From positions 62,001 to 126,000 of the forward strand of contig CAKUZD010000005.1 of the NCBI GenBank assembly GCA_934718275.1: DNA of 64,000 nt, given 5' to 3'. Under the pieces are notes generated by a model. The model ran no database searches. It worked only from the letters and a program-made list of their open reading frames with translations, and had not been told where the DNA came from. Source of the DNA: an uncultured Candidatus Melainabacteria bacterium. Lineage in GTDB: Bacteria > Cyanobacteriota > Vampirovibrionia > Gastranaerophilales > Gastranaerophilaceae. Positions 9,055 to 18,274 of the stretch are shown here, one piece after another (the first letter of the stretch is position 1; every line of letters begins with the position of its first letter). Made by a program: the position numbers and the translations under genes.

Positions 9055-9378
9055 ATGAAAAGTTACATCCAGAAACAATTAGGGAAAAGAATTCAAGAAC
9101 TTCGTAAAATAAAAGGCTTGAGTCAGGAGGTTTTTGCTGAAAAAATAGGGATTGCAACTAATACTTTGAGTAGTATTGAAACAGGGAATGCATTTATGAC
9201 TTCTCAGACATTAGAAAATATTTTAAATACTTTAGAAATTAGTGCAGAAGATTTATTTTCTTTTGGTGAACAAATCGGGGAAGATGAAATGTTTTCTTAT
9301 ATACATAAAAAATTGAATTTAATAAGAAATAATAGAGAGTATTTAAAAATTTTTTATAACATATTAAAAGGAATATAA
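9055..9378 (+). CDS. XRE-family transcriptional regulator
   Basis: 107 residues. The HTH_3 domain covers about 9-64, starting GKRIQELRKIKGLSQEVFAE with IGIATNTLSSIETG as second and recognition helices. The short C-terminal tail (LNLIRNNREYLKIFYNILKG) may mediate dimerisation. ATG follows CGAGG. It is divergent from the pilin gene at 8201-8938 with 116 bp between, so control of that gene is possible but unproven. Followed by a strong terminator. Confidence 0.88.
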   Translation: MKSYIQKQLGKRIQELRKIKGLSQEVFAEKIGIATNTLSSIETGNAFMTSQTLENILNTLEISAEDLFSFGEQIGEDEMFSYIHKKLNLIRNNREYLKIFYNILKGI

Positions 9379-9409
9379 AAAAGGATGAGTTTTTCTCATC
9401 CTTTTTTTT
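9376..9409. terminator. Bidirectional terminator
   Basis: AAAAAAGGATGAG, loop TTTTT, CTCATCCTTTTTTTT. The near-perfect symmetry gives T-runs on both strands, serving the XRE gene (+) and the symporter gene (-, stop at 9433). Confidence 0.9.
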
Positions 9410-9432
9410 GGGTAATTATGTAATTTTTTGTC

Positions 9433-10755
9433 TTATGCTATATCTTCATAAGCCGCTGGGTTGTTTAACAAATCATAATTGATTTCATTTTCATTATCCG
9501 CAATAGCAGCAACAACAACTGCGTCAGAGGTTACGTTCACAAGTGTTCGCATCATATCTGTAATTCTTTCAATTGTAAATAAGAATGCAAATCCTGCAAC
9601 CAATTGTTCAGGGCTTAATCCCATTCCGTTAAGAATTAATGCAATTGTAATCAAGCCTGCCCCCGGAATTCCTGCACATGTTGAAGATGCAACAATTGCC
9701 AAAAGTGCAATCTCAACTATTAGGAATGGAGTGAGAGTAACTCCGTAAGCTTGAGCTAAAAATATTACTGCAACTGTTTGTAACAAAGCAGTTCCGTCCA
9801 TATTCAAAGTTGCACCAAGCGGAAGTACGAAGCTTGAGATTTTGTGTGAAATACCTCTTTTTTCGCAACAAGCGATTGTTAAAGGTAAAGTCGCAGAAGA
9901 ACTTGCAGTTCCAAACGCAACCATCATAGCTTCAGCAATTGCGGAATATAACATAACGATATTTACTTTAGAGAAAAATCTCAAGAATAGTGGATATACA
10001 ACGCATAATTGAAGCATAAATCCGATAAACAATACTAATAAATATTTGGAGATACTATTAAAAATGTCAATCCCAAAACTTGATACAGCGCTTGCTGTTA
10101 GTGCGAAAACACCTGGAGCTGCAAAATACATAATCCAATCAGTGATTTTCATAGTTGCAGCAAAAACAGATTCAAAGAATGATACAATCGGACGATTAAC
10201 ATCGCCGACTTTTGCTAGGGCAACGGCAAACATAAGGACAAACACAATAATTGGAACCATATCACCCGATGCAAAAGAATGCATTGGGTTGTTTGGGATA
10301 AATCCCAAGAATATATTTAAAATATTTCCTTGTTGTTGAGCCATAGCTGTTGCAACAGAAGTTTGCACTTCACTAGCTGCATTTTGGGTAATATAATGTG
10401 CTGCACCAAGCCCGGGTTTGAAAATAAGAGCAAGAGCTGCACCTATTGCAACAGCTGCAGAGGTAATAATTCCATAATATGCTATCATTTTTGTTCCAAA
10501 CTTACCAAGCTGTTTGTTGTCTCCAATACTTGTAATACCGATGACGATTGCAGAAACAACAAGCGGAATTACTACCATTTGGATTAGTCTGATAAAAACT
10601 TGTCCAATAAATGTTAAAACGGTAGATACCAGCGGATATTGATGTCCGTGTAAAAATATTCCAACCGCAATACCTAAAATAATTCCGAAGAAAATGTGCC
10701 AATTTCTTTTAATTCCAAGACCTAATGCGATTAGAATTTGCATGTGTAATTTCAT
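9433..10755 (-). CDS. Dicarboxylate/amino acid:cation symporter (SDF/DAACS family)
   Basis: 440 residues, inner membrane, about eight helices plus two re-entrant hairpins. Family signatures: SSSATLPLT in the first hairpin, NMDGTALLQ in TM7, and GIPGAGLI in the second hairpin. These form the substrate and sodium sites in GltPh-type transporters, so the likely substrate is glutamate, aspartate or a C4-dicarboxylate; the exact one cannot be told from sequence. ATG 10755 is chosen over the upstream in-frame start at 10791 because AGAGGATTTAT precedes it. Shares a terminator with the XRE gene. Confidence 0.93.
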   Translation of the reverse strand: MKLHMQILIALGLGIKRNWHIFFGIILGIAVGIFLHGHQYPLVSTVLTFIGQVFIRLIQMVVIPLVVSAIVIGITSIGDNKQLGKFGTKMIAYYGIITSAAVAIGAALALIFKPGLGAAHYITQNAASEVQTSVATAMAQQQGNILNIFLGFIPNNPMHSFASGDMVPIIVFVLMFAVALAKVGDVNRPIVSFFESVFAATMKITDWIMYFAAPGVFALTASAVSSFGIDIFNSISKYLLVLFIGFMLQLCVVYPLFLRFFSKVNIVMLYSAIAEAMMVAFGTASSSATLPLTIACCEKRGISHKISSFVLPLGATLNMDGTALLQTVAVIFLAQAYGVTLTPFLIVEIALLAIVASSTCAGIPGAGLITIALILNGMGLSPEQLVAGFAFLFTIERITDMMRTLVNVTSDAVVVAAIADNENEINYDLLNNPAAYEDIA

Positions 10756-10878
10756 ATATAAATCCTCTTTTAAAATATCGTTACCCGTCAATTATACAAC
10801 TTTTTTATCAAAATATCAAACATTTTTGAATAAAATCATAGGATTGAGGGATAAATATTTTTATTATATAGTTTTTGT

Positions 10879-12582
10879 ATGGAATTAGGTCGAAAATTAT
10901 ATAAAAATACGGGATATTTTTTGCAAGAAATAGCAAGAAGTAAGATTATTTTGCAGGCTGTTTTGGTTGGCTTGATTTCAGGGATTCTTGTCGTTTTATT
11001 TAAGGTAAGTATAAATAAATTGTTTGAATGTATCCAAAGTTTTATATCTCAATTTGATTTAATTCACAAGATTTTAATATTTCCAATAATAACTACATTT
11101 GGAGGACTTATTTCCGGTATTTTAGTTTTTAAATTTGCTCCTGAAACAAAAGGTAGTGGAATTCCTTTTGTCAAAATGGTAATGGCAAGAATGGGTAAAA
11201 TTACCAGAGTAAGGACAATATTTGTAAAATTTATTGCAGGTGTTGCAGGAATTGGAACAGGTTTGTCACTTGGTAGAGAAGGTCCGAGTGTTCAATTAGG
11301 AGCCGGTGCAGGTGCTTTAGTCGGAAAAATGTTTAATATGCGAGGAACTAATCAAAGTAAACTAATTGCGGCAGGAGCAGGTTCTGCCATCGGTGCTACT
11401 TTCAATGCTCCTATTGCCGGAACAATTTTTGTTCTGGAGGAACTTGTCAACAAGTTTTCGGTTTCTTTACTTTTTCCGGTGCTTGTTGCTACTGTTACTG
11501 CTTCTTCAGTTGCAAGACATTTTTTAGGAAACAATCCTTCTTTTACAGTTCCTTATATTACTCATGATTTATCTTTTGAAGGAATTTCTGTATGTATTGT
11601 GCTTGGAATTGTTGCCGGTTTTTTGGGTGTTGCTTTTGCCAAAGTAATATATAAAAATAATGAGTTCTTTGAAAAAATAGATAAAATTCCTAATTGGGCG
11701 AAACCGGGTATTGCGGGTTTGTGTATAGGGGTAATTGGAGTTTTTGTCCCCTATGTTTTGGGTTCGGGTAACTTGTCTGTAGATTTGTTGTTGCAGCACA
11801 AATTGTCATTATCTCTTATTTTGTTAATATTTGTTACTAAGTTTTTTGTAACTCCGTTTTGTTTTGGTTCAGGGGCTGCAGGTGGAATATTTTTACCAAT
11901 GTTGATGTTAGGTTCTTTCCTTGGTTATATTGTTGCTTCCATTTTTAATATTTTGGGTGTTCATGTTGATGTTATCGTAATGTCTATGATTGGAATGGGA
12001 GCTTTTCTTGCTGCTGTTGCAAGAACTCCGATTACTGCCGTTGTTATGGTTTTTGAAATGACTGCGGGATATACTCATATTTTGCCAATTATGTTGAGTG
12101 CTGCAATTGCAGATTTGATTGCAGAAAAATTAAATCATAGGCCGATTTATGCATCATTAATTGTTAACCAAGTTCAATCACCGGAAGCAAAGTTTTTAAG
12201 TGGTTTGTGTGTAAAGAATTATATGAAAACAGATGTTGTTTCTGTTCCTTCAAATATGGCTCTTAAAGATGTTCAAGAAAAGATTGAAAATTATGAATAT
12301 AAAACTTATCCCGTAAAAAATGACAGAAATAAATTAGTTGGAGTTATTACCAAGGCAGATATTGAAGATGCAATTTTTCAAGGTGTACATAATAATATTG
12401 AGATAAATAAGTTGATGAACCCGTCTCCAATAACAATTGAAACTTCTGAAAATCTGTATATTGCCTATTTTAGGCTTCATTCAAATAATGCTCAATGTCT
12501 TGTTGTTGTTGATAAAAATAATAGGGTAAAAGGGATTTTAACAAGAGAAGATATAAATAAAGCAATTATGACAAAAAATTAA
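10879..12582 (+). CDS. ClC-family chloride channel/antiporter with C-terminal CBS pair
   Basis: 567 residues. The ClC membrane domain covers about 1-430, with the anion filter GSGIP (about 92), the gating glutamate in GREGP (about 132) and GGIFLPML (about 334). An EE pair (VLEELVNKF) lies where the proton-pathway glutamate sits in ClC-ec1, so H+/Cl- exchange is more likely than a channel. Two CBS domains (about 450-565) may bind adenine nucleotides. Start: no Shine-Dalgarno; TATATA ends 8 nt before the ATG, a possible leaderless start. The stop is only 4 bp from the convergent tRNA-Pro. Confidence 0.93.
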   Translation: MELGRKLYKNTGYFLQEIARSKIILQAVLVGLISGILVVLFKVSINKLFECIQSFISQFDLIHKILIFPIITTFGGLISGILVFKFAPETKGSGIPFVKMVMARMGKITRVRTIFVKFIAGVAGIGTGLSLGREGPSVQLGAGAGALVGKMFNMRGTNQSKLIAAGAGSAIGATFNAPIAGTIFVLEELVNKFSVSLLFPVLVATVTASSVARHFLGNNPSFTVPYITHDLSFEGISVCIVLGIVAGFLGVAFAKVIYKNNEFFEKIDKIPNWAKPGIAGLCIGVIGVFVPYVLGSGNLSVDLLLQHKLSLSLILLIFVTKFFVTPFCFGSGAAGGIFLPMLMLGSFLGYIVASIFNILGVHVDVIVMSMIGMGAFLAAVARTPITAVVMVFEMTAGYTHILPIMLSAAIADLIAEKLNHRPIYASLIVNQVQSPEAKFLSGLCVKNYMKTDVVSVPSNMALKDVQEKIENYEYKTYPVKNDRNKLVGVITKADIEDAIFQGVHNNIEINKLMNPSPITIETSENLYIAYFRLHSNNAQCLVVVDKNNRVKGILTREDINKAIMTKN

Positions 12583-12586
12583 AAAA

Positions 12587-12660
12587 TCGGGATGACAAGA
12601 TTCGAACTTGCGACCCCCGCGACCCGAACACGGTGCGCTACCAGACTGCGCTACATCCCG
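12587..12660 (-). tRNA. tRNA-Pro (CGG)
   Basis: 74 nt. Acceptor CGGGATG / CATCCCG, D-arm GCGC..GCGC, anticodon stem CCGTG / CGCGG around loop TTCGGGT (anticodon CGG), T-arm with TTCGAAT. CCA is not encoded. Fragments of its 5' half are duplicated immediately upstream (see the 105-bp repeats). Confidence 0.95.
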
Positions 12661-12870
12661 ACAATTAAATAAAATTTTCAAATGTTCCACATTTGCAAAA
12701 GTGCGCTACCACCTCTCGTGGGACAATTCACCGGATTGTCCCACTCGGCAGAGTGCTACATCCTGACAATTAAATGAAATTTTCAAATGTTCCACATTTG
12801 CAAAGGTGCGCTACCACCTCTCGTGGAACAATTCACTGGATTGTCCCACTCGGCAGAGTGCTACATTCCG
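12661..12870. repeat. Two tandem 105-bp repeats derived partly from tRNA-Pro
   Basis: Units 12661-12765 and 12766-12870. Each contains CAAATGT/ACATTTG (7-bp stem), gtgcgctacca (the tRNA D-arm), then an insert with GTGGGACAAT / ATTGTCCCAC (10-bp stem, GTGGAACAAT in unit 2), then gtgctacatcctg or gtgctacattccg (the tRNA 5' end). A few substitutions distinguish the units. The rest of the gap to 12978 holds only the promoter listed below. Confidence 0.88.
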
Positions 12871-12942
12871 TCAACAATGTGAAGTTATTAAATCTTCCAA
12901 CTCCGTAATTATAATACTTGAATTTTTTTTGTAAATCAATAA

Positions 12943-12971
12943 TTGCAAAATTTTCAAAAAAATGCTAGAAT
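12943..12971 (+). promoter_or_regulatory. Promoter predicting a leaderless mRNA
   Basis: TTGCAA (12943-12948), 17-bp spacer, TAGAAT (12966-12971), then 7 nt to ATG 12979. Transcription would start at or within a base or two of the ATG. Confidence 0.7.
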
Positions 12972-12978
12972 ATGTGCT

Positions 12979-14067
12979 ATGAATATTAGTATTGATTTAA
13001 ATGATTTGAGAAAATTGATTTTTGCAAACTCTCAGTATTGTAATTGGTATAATGTTGGCAACAATACTGTTGTTGCAGGTATTATGAGAAATGAAGGTTA
13101 TCTTTACCAAAAAAGGTTGTCGGATGAACAGTTAAAAGATTTTGGGAAAGAATATAGAAAATATACTACAATTATGAATTGGCTTGTTGCTGTAGAAATA
13201 GTTGCATATATTTATTTGGTTATATTTCCGTATTTTGTGGAATTTATGAAACAACCTTATCTTGTTAGTGTTTTGGCATTGACTTTAATTCCGTTGGTGT
13301 TGCTATATTTGACCTATGTGGTTGTTAATAACTTTTTTATAAAATCTGTTTTTAAAATGTTTGGCCAATGCAAAAAAACATTATTCAGACCAACTATTAA
13401 AAATATTGATGAAAAAGCGTTTGAAGAATATAATTCAACTCCCAGAAAGAGTACTTATGTTGTATTGCTTTTAGTTATTCTATTTGCATGTTATATTCTT
13501 ATTCCTTATACAATCGTAAATTTAAGTCATGATGAAAAATATAATTCAGTAATCGGTTTGTCAAATGTTTATTCCAAAATTGTTCCGATTAATCCGGAAG
13601 TATATGCTCAAAGAGCTTATGCAAAGTTTAAGCTGAAAAGATATAAAGAGGCTGTTGTTGACTATGAATTGGCTAATAAATACAGTTTATCTGATAGCTT
13701 TTTAGATGATATTGTAGGGGTAAAGACTTATTATTTGCCTTATGACGAGATGTTACAAGTTTTTGATAGAGCGATTAGTGAAGAAACAATTGAAGGCGCA
13801 AAATATTTATTAAGATATGAAAAAGCAGTTTACCAATTAAAGAATAAAGATTACAAACCTGCGCTTGCAGAATTAAATGTGTTGATTAATGCATATAATA
13901 AGAAAAAATCAGTATTCTTTTCTCCTGCAGATGCTTATTATAACAGAAGTGTTATTCGAGCAATAAACGGGGATATGGGAGGTGCTAGTGCTGATAAGGC
14001 AGTTGCTAAAAAACTATGTCCTGAATGTAAGTTTAGTCAGGAAACAAAATTGGTTAAGAAATTATAA
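12979..14067 (+). CDS. Membrane protein with TPR-like C-terminal region
   Basis: 362 residues, function unknown. Two adjacent TM helices (about 65-85 and 93-118) and a third (about 165-185), then a soluble C-terminal domain with helical repeats resembling TPRs (EVYAQRAYAKFKLKRYKEAV; YEKAVYQLKNKDYKPAL; ADAYYNRSVIRAINGDM). Its last residues are LCPECK plus a short tail. ATG 12979 is chosen because a complete promoter ends 7 nt upstream; an earlier in-frame TTG at 12943 coincides with the -35. Probably a membrane-tethered scaffold. Confidence 0.85.
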   Translation: MNISIDLNDLRKLIFANSQYCNWYNVGNNTVVAGIMRNEGYLYQKRLSDEQLKDFGKEYRKYTTIMNWLVAVEIVAYIYLVIFPYFVEFMKQPYLVSVLALTLIPLVLLYLTYVVVNNFFIKSVFKMFGQCKKTLFRPTIKNIDEKAFEEYNSTPRKSTYVVLLLVILFACYILIPYTIVNLSHDEKYNSVIGLSNVYSKIVPINPEVYAQRAYAKFKLKRYKEAVVDYELANKYSLSDSFLDDIVGVKTYYLPYDEMLQVFDRAISEETIEGAKYLLRYEKAVYQLKNKDYKPALAELNVLINAYNKKKSVFFSPADAYYNRSVIRAINGDMGGASADKAVAKKLCPECKFSQETKLVKKL

Positions 14068-14143
14068 TTGTTATATTAACCTGTTATAGTATTGAGTTTT
14101 TAATTCTTTTAGGGTATCCTCTTTATATAAGAGGGAGATAATT

Positions 14144-15415
14144 ATGCTTATTTTAGAAGACTTAAAAGAAATTAATGATGTTATAAAAGAGTTGGCAGAA
14201 TTTATACAGAACGATGAATTTGTAAAGCCTGATTTTGAAGAATATATAAAAACTGTAAATGGTATGAATTTTCAGTCAGCTTGTTTTAATTATATTTTTG
14301 AACGAAATTTGGATAATAAAAGTATTTTAGCTTTGTATTTAGAAAATACCAAAAAAGTTTCAGCTTCTTCAAAAAAAATAGTTAAAGCATTAATGGGTTC
14401 TATTTCTTCAATTTTTGAAGTAAAAAGAGTTTTACAAAACGGCTTTGATTTGAATAATGTTATTAATGAAAAAACATATAGTGTTGCCTCTTTGGTTAAA
14501 ATGACATCTTTTAAGGGGATTGGTTCCGGTCAATATGTTGTTGCAAGAATTTTTAAGTTTGAAAAAGTATATTATTTGTTAGAAATTTCGGGAGTTTTAC
14601 CTTCATCAAGGAAGGATGATGCTTTAAGATATTCCGTTGCAAAAATTATTCAAAACCCTGAACTTGTATATTTTGACAATCCTGAAAAACAAAAGGAAAT
14701 CGAAAAGAATGTAAAAGAAATTTATGAAAAATTTGTAGAGTTTTTTGGAAAGGATGAAGTTGTTACAACAAATAAGTTTGCCGATGATTTAATTGGAGCT
14801 TTTAATGATTTTGCTGAAGGCGGGGAAAAAGTTGATTTTGCTGATAAAATTCAACTTCCTGAAAACTATAAATTTTTCAGTGTGTCTGAGTTTAATAACT
14901 CTTATGAAAATTTCTTAGAAAATTCACTTGGAGGTTTTTCTTCTCACAAAGAGGTTTATGATGTTGGTATTATTTTTGATAAAGAATTGGGATTGTATGC
15001 AGTTCCGTTTTTTGAAACATTTAATAAAATTATTGAAAATCCGGAGAGTGTTGAAAATGCAAAAGCTTGTGTATTATTTTTCTTAGAAAATGATAAATTT
15101 TCAGCCAATATAATAAGGCGAGTTGCAGAGAGACATGAAAATTTCATGGATGTTGTAAACAAGTTTTTGGGAACAAGTTATTCTTTAGAAGAACTTTTAG
15201 AACATTATAAATCCAGATATTTGGAAAACAAAATCTTTTCATCAACAACAGTTTTGTATAAATCAAAAGCATTTTCTAAAACGCTAGGGATAATTGAGGA
15301 GGACATCGAAAAACCTTCTTTGGAAGGAATTGATTTAAGTAAAATCGGTAGAAATGATCCTTGCCCTTGTGGAAGCGGTAAAAAATTTAAAAAATGCTGT
15401 GGTGCAAATTTATAA
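14144..15415 (+). CDS. SEC-C motif protein of unknown function
   Basis: 423 residues, soluble, acidic. The only recognisable part is the C-terminal SEC-C zinc-binding motif, GRNDPCPCGSGKKFKKCCG, also found at the end of SecA and in many unrelated proteins. The preceding 400 residues are helical with no motif I know. ATG follows AAGAGGGAGATAATT, a strong Shine-Dalgarno. Single gene, ending at the start of a repeat block. Confidence 0.88.
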   Translation: MLILEDLKEINDVIKELAEFIQNDEFVKPDFEEYIKTVNGMNFQSACFNYIFERNLDNKSILALYLENTKKVSASSKKIVKALMGSISSIFEVKRVLQNGFDLNNVINEKTYSVASLVKMTSFKGIGSGQYVVARIFKFEKVYYLLEISGVLPSSRKDDALRYSVAKIIQNPELVYFDNPEKQKEIEKNVKEIYEKFVEFFGKDEVVTTNKFADDLIGAFNDFAEGGEKVDFADKIQLPENYKFFSVSEFNNSYENFLENSLGGFSSHKEVYDVGIIFDKELGLYAVPFFETFNKIIENPESVENAKACVLFFLENDKFSANIIRRVAERHENFMDVVNKFLGTSYSLEELLEHYKSRYLENKIFSSTTVLYKSKAFSKTLGIIEEDIEKPSLEGIDLSKIGRNDPCPCGSGKKFKKCCGANL

Positions 15416-16310
15416 TTTGTTGTTTGTTAAAACGACTGTAGTTATTATATTCTCGCTCCTTTGGGGAGAGAAAGCAGTTGTTTGAGTGTAATGAGTTACA
15501 ACTGCAAGAGAGTGGTGTCATGTTGAGGCGGAGCCGAAACATCGCATGATTGTAAAATGTTTTAAGAGATTCTTCGCTTTGCTCAGAATGACGATAATTA
15601 ATTTTTTTATTTTAGTAAGGCGGGATGTCCATTCCGCCAATATTGCAAATCATCAGCTGGATTCTTTCGGGCAAAGCCCTCAGAATGACCACGATTGTTG
15701 TGCTCTTGCTCACAATGACTGTAACTATAATGTTCTCGCCCCTTGAGGGAGAGAAGAAATTTCTTAGCGAATAATTTGAGCTTAGAAATTTCAGAGAGGG
15801 GGTTGTGGTAATAACCTTCTTATTTCCTTATAATTGGTTGTCCTTCGCGGACGGCGGGAACTTTTTATGTAAAAAGTTCCACAAAAACATCCACACGCTC
15901 CATTCACTAATAACTGGTAAGTTCAATAAGAAAACAGTCAAACTCGCTTCGCTCAAACAATGACTGTTTTTGTCATTTATTTCACTAACAAGTTATTGTT
16001 CATTTCGCTATTGTGGCATTGTTAAAGCCCCTCACCTGCCTTTCAGGCACCCTCTCCCACAAGGGGCGAGGGGAAAGATTCGTCATGTTGAGGCGAAGCC
16101 GAAACATCGCGTGGTTGGTAAAATGTTTAGGAGATTCTTCGCTCTGCTCAGAATGACGATAATTAATTTTTTTATTTTAGTAAGGCGGGATGTCCATTCC
16201 GCCAATATTGCAAATCATCAGTTGGATTCTTTCGGGCAAAGCCCTCAGAATGACGACATTATTGTTTCGCATTCGCTCAGAATAGCCGAGTCTATTACGC
16301 TTAAAATGAA
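15416..16310. repeat. Intergenic block of dispersed repeats
   Basis: Composite repeat copies (cgaaacatcgc..agattcttcgct..gctcagaatgacg) at about 15515-15595 and 16080-16160. Each is followed by aaggcgggatgtccattccgcc (hairpin) and attctttcgggcaaagccct. A long-module copy lies at 15712-16020, and a CCCCTCACCTGCC...GGGGCGAGGGG hairpin near 16027-16075. 16311-16521 is AT-rich with a possible TATAAT at 16448 for the next gene. Frames of 66 and 148 codons here are repeat-derived and not called. Confidence 0.85.
15712..16020. repeat. Long intergenic repeat module, copy 2 of 3
   Basis: Same order of sub-elements as 681-1017 with only scattered substitutions (ggacggcgg versus ggactgcgg; aactggtaag versus aactagtaag). 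The terminator-like ACAGTCA/TGACTGT hairpin is kept. Confidence 0.85.
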
Positions 16311-16521
16311 CATAATTAATATTCAGGCAATATTAATCCATATTTGTAAACAATTCTTAACAATCTTTGTCAGATTAAGCAATTTTTTGGGAAAGAAATA
16401 CTTAGTATATACATAAGGAATATCAATAAGGAATAGTTTAAAGGTTTTATAATTTTTAAAACTCTTTCTCATTAATCACACACAATCAATAGGAATAAAA
16501 CAATCACAGGGAGGACACCAA

Positions 16522-16764
16522 ATGGCAATAGGTGCTGAGGATTATATTGACCAACTTTTGGTCAAAAAATATGCAGAAGAAAAAGTTGACAATCATGATA
16601 ATATGGAATCAATGGTTGATCCTAAAAAAATGATGGATGCTATGAATGATTATGCTAGCATGTATCGAAATATGATGAACCTTAAACAAAGGCTCAATAT
16701 AGCTTGCTATGCTATAAATGCAAGAACGGCAAGATATAATCGTACTTCCCAACAGTATCAGTAA
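16522..16764 (+). CDS. Small soluble protein of unknown function
   Basis: 80 residues, helical, Met- and Asn-rich (KKMMDAMNDYASMYRNMMNL), no signal peptide or TM segment. Very strong Shine-Dalgarno GGGAGGACACCAA before ATG suggests it is well expressed. I recognise no family. It is 58 bp upstream of maf, which has its own TATAAT at 16792-16797, so the two need not be co-transcribed. Confidence 0.75.
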   Translation: MAIGAEDYIDQLLVKKYAEEKVDNHDNMESMVDPKKMMDAMNDYASMYRNMMNLKQRLNIACYAINARTARYNRTSQQYQ

Positions 16765-16822
16765 AAAGTTTCTGTTTTCATTTTTTTTCTGTATAATTAC
16801 AAGTAAAGAAAGTGAGAACAAA

Positions 16823-17383
16823 ATGGTGGGAAAAATAATCCTTGCTTCTTCTTCTCCAAGGAGAGCGGATATTCTGAAAAAACATAATATTGGATTTGAA
16901 ATCATTCCGTCACCGTATGTGGAAGACCACTCGAGGACGGATTTTTCTTATGAATTTATAGAAAGTTTGGCATATAATAAGGCAAAAGCTGTAGTTCCGC
17001 TTGTTAAAGAGCCGTCAATAATTGTAGCTGCAGACACAATTGTGGTGCTTGATAATAAAATTCTTGGTAAACCAAATGGGGATAAGGGTGCTTGGGAAAT
17101 GCTGAAAAATTTATCAGGAAAAACTCATAAGGTTGTAACAGCTATTGTTGTTATGAACTCAGAAACACAAAAATTTAAGACGCAATCAACAACAAGTGAG
17201 GTTACGTTTGAACAACTTACAGAAGAACAAATAAAATATTATATAGATAATTTTAAACCTTTTGATAAAGCAGGTTCGTACGGTATTCAAGAAATGCCTG
17301 ACGGTTATATCAAATCTTATACAGGTGATATTGAAAATATTATTGGTATGAGTTCAAGTGTATTGTTGAAAATGCTTGGTTAA
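16823..17383 (+). CDS. maf: Maf family nucleoside triphosphate pyrophosphatase
   Basis: Hydrolyses non-canonical or modified nucleotides (dTTP/UTP type in many members) to the monophosphate. 186 residues, full length. Motifs: SSSPRRADIL at the N-terminus, then DTIVV with the catalytic Asp, LGKPN, and KPFDKAGSYGIQE near the C-terminus. ATG 16823 is the correct start (MVGKIILASSSPRR); GAAAGTGAG lies upstream and an upstream in-frame start at 16718 overlaps the previous gene. Confidence 0.95.
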   Translation: MVGKIILASSSPRRADILKKHNIGFEIIPSPYVEDHSRTDFSYEFIESLAYNKAKAVVPLVKEPSIIVAADTIVVLDNKILGKPNGDKGAWEMLKNLSGKTHKVVTAIVVMNSETQKFKTQSTTSEVTFEQLTEEQIKYYIDNFKPFDKAGSYGIQEMPDGYIKSYTGDIENIIGMSSSVLLKMLG

Positions 17384-17421
17384 AATTTTGGGTTTTAAAT
17401 TTTTTATTTTTAATTATAAAA

Positions 17422-17455
17422 AACAAAGTCTTGTATTATATACAAGACTTTGTTC
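17422..17455. terminator. Terminator of the pilin gene (and maf)
   Basis: AACAAAGTCTTGTAT / ATACAAGACTTTGTT, a stem of about 14 bp. On the minus strand it is followed by TTTTTATAATT, on the + strand by CACATTT, so it mainly serves the pilin gene. Confidence 0.8.
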
Positions 17456-17486
17456 ACATTTATAAGCCAATCTCTGCTTAATCAGA

Positions 17487-18140
17487 CTATTTGCTGAACA
17501 ATACAGCTCTAGCCGGAGTAGAGTTTGGAATAACTGTTGCATCATAGAATCTAACTGGATATACGTCAGTTGGATTTTTGATTTGGCAATTTGTTTCGCC
17601 AGTGCCAGCATTATCACATTGAACAATTCTGTTAGGAGCTTTGATACCGTTAACATCGATAAAACCAGTACAATCATGCGGTGTAGCTCCATCTGCACGT
17701 GTACAGCCTGCAGATGCTGTTGGGTATGTAAACATAATACCATCGTTAAAGAACAATGTTGTGTTAGTTCCTGCAATTGATGTTGCTGCAGTTACACCCT
17801 GACGACTACCAGAACCTTTAGCTACTGAATATGCATTTCCTTTAGCGTCTTTAATATTTGTAGCACCAACTTCAGTTCTAACAACGTTCATTCTGCTAGA
17901 AAGCATTTCTGTAACTGTATATGGAGTAGAACCTGTAGCATCAGCAAAGTTCCATTCATCCAAAGCAACGTTCAAAGTTACAGCTTGAGAAATAGCAGAC
18001 AAAGCTTTTTTGTAAGCTGTCTTGTATTGTGCACCTTGAGTTGAGTTCATCAATGTAGGCATTGTCATAGCAGCTACAACACCGATGATACCTAATGTGA
18101 TCAACACTTCTGCAAGTGTAAAACCGAATCTTTTTGTCAT
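17487..18140 (-). CDS. Prepilin-like protein, probable major-type pilin
   Basis: 217 residues from ATG 18140, which follows AAAGGTGAAAAGATT. Leader MTKRFG, cleaved before FTLAEVLITLGIIG, Glu at mature position 5. The mature part is Ala/Thr/Gly-rich, with GFIDVNGIKAPNRIVQCD and two Cys pairs (GCTRADGATPHDC; QCDNAGTGETNC). Short leader, clean composition and a canonical promoter suggest an abundant pilin. An in-frame GTG at 18194 also has an RBS (AAAGAGAGATAAGAGC) and would add 18 residues starting MKRFE, like the pilin at 23252; the start is therefore not fully settled. Confidence 0.88.
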   Translation of the reverse strand: MTKRFGFTLAEVLITLGIIGVVAAMTMPTLMNSTQGAQYKTAYKKALSAISQAVTLNVALDEWNFADATGSTPYTVTEMLSSRMNVVRTEVGATNIKDAKGNAYSVAKGSGSRQGVTAATSIAGTNTTLFFNDGIMFTYPTASAGCTRADGATPHDCTGFIDVNGIKAPNRIVQCDNAGTGETNCQIKNPTDVYPVRFYDATVIPNSTPARAVLFSK

Positions 18141-18274
18141 AATCTTTTCACCTTTCTTGTTTGTAAAACTCTCTGATTTCTCAAATCGTTTCACGCTCTT
18201 ATCTCTCTTTATATTCGTATTTATCTAAAATTGACGTGCATAAAAACTATTCTTCGAAATCTTTTTGTATTCAT

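Noticed and set aside
10046..10587. + strand frames opposite the symporter gene
   Set aside because: Antisense shadows of a Gly/Ala/Ile-rich membrane protein gene; no RBS or conserved motif.
15546..15746. 66-codon + strand frame (RFFALLRMT start)
   Set aside because: Lies wholly within repeat elements; no promoter, RBS or coding-like composition.
15970..16416. 148-codon + strand frame
   Set aside because: Composed of consecutive repeat elements; contains the same RFFALLRMT and FGQSPQND repeat translations.
17414..17776. 120-codon minus-strand frame overlapping the pilin gene
   Set aside because: Out of frame with the pilin, no RBS; the pilin frame has signal peptide, promoter and terminator.
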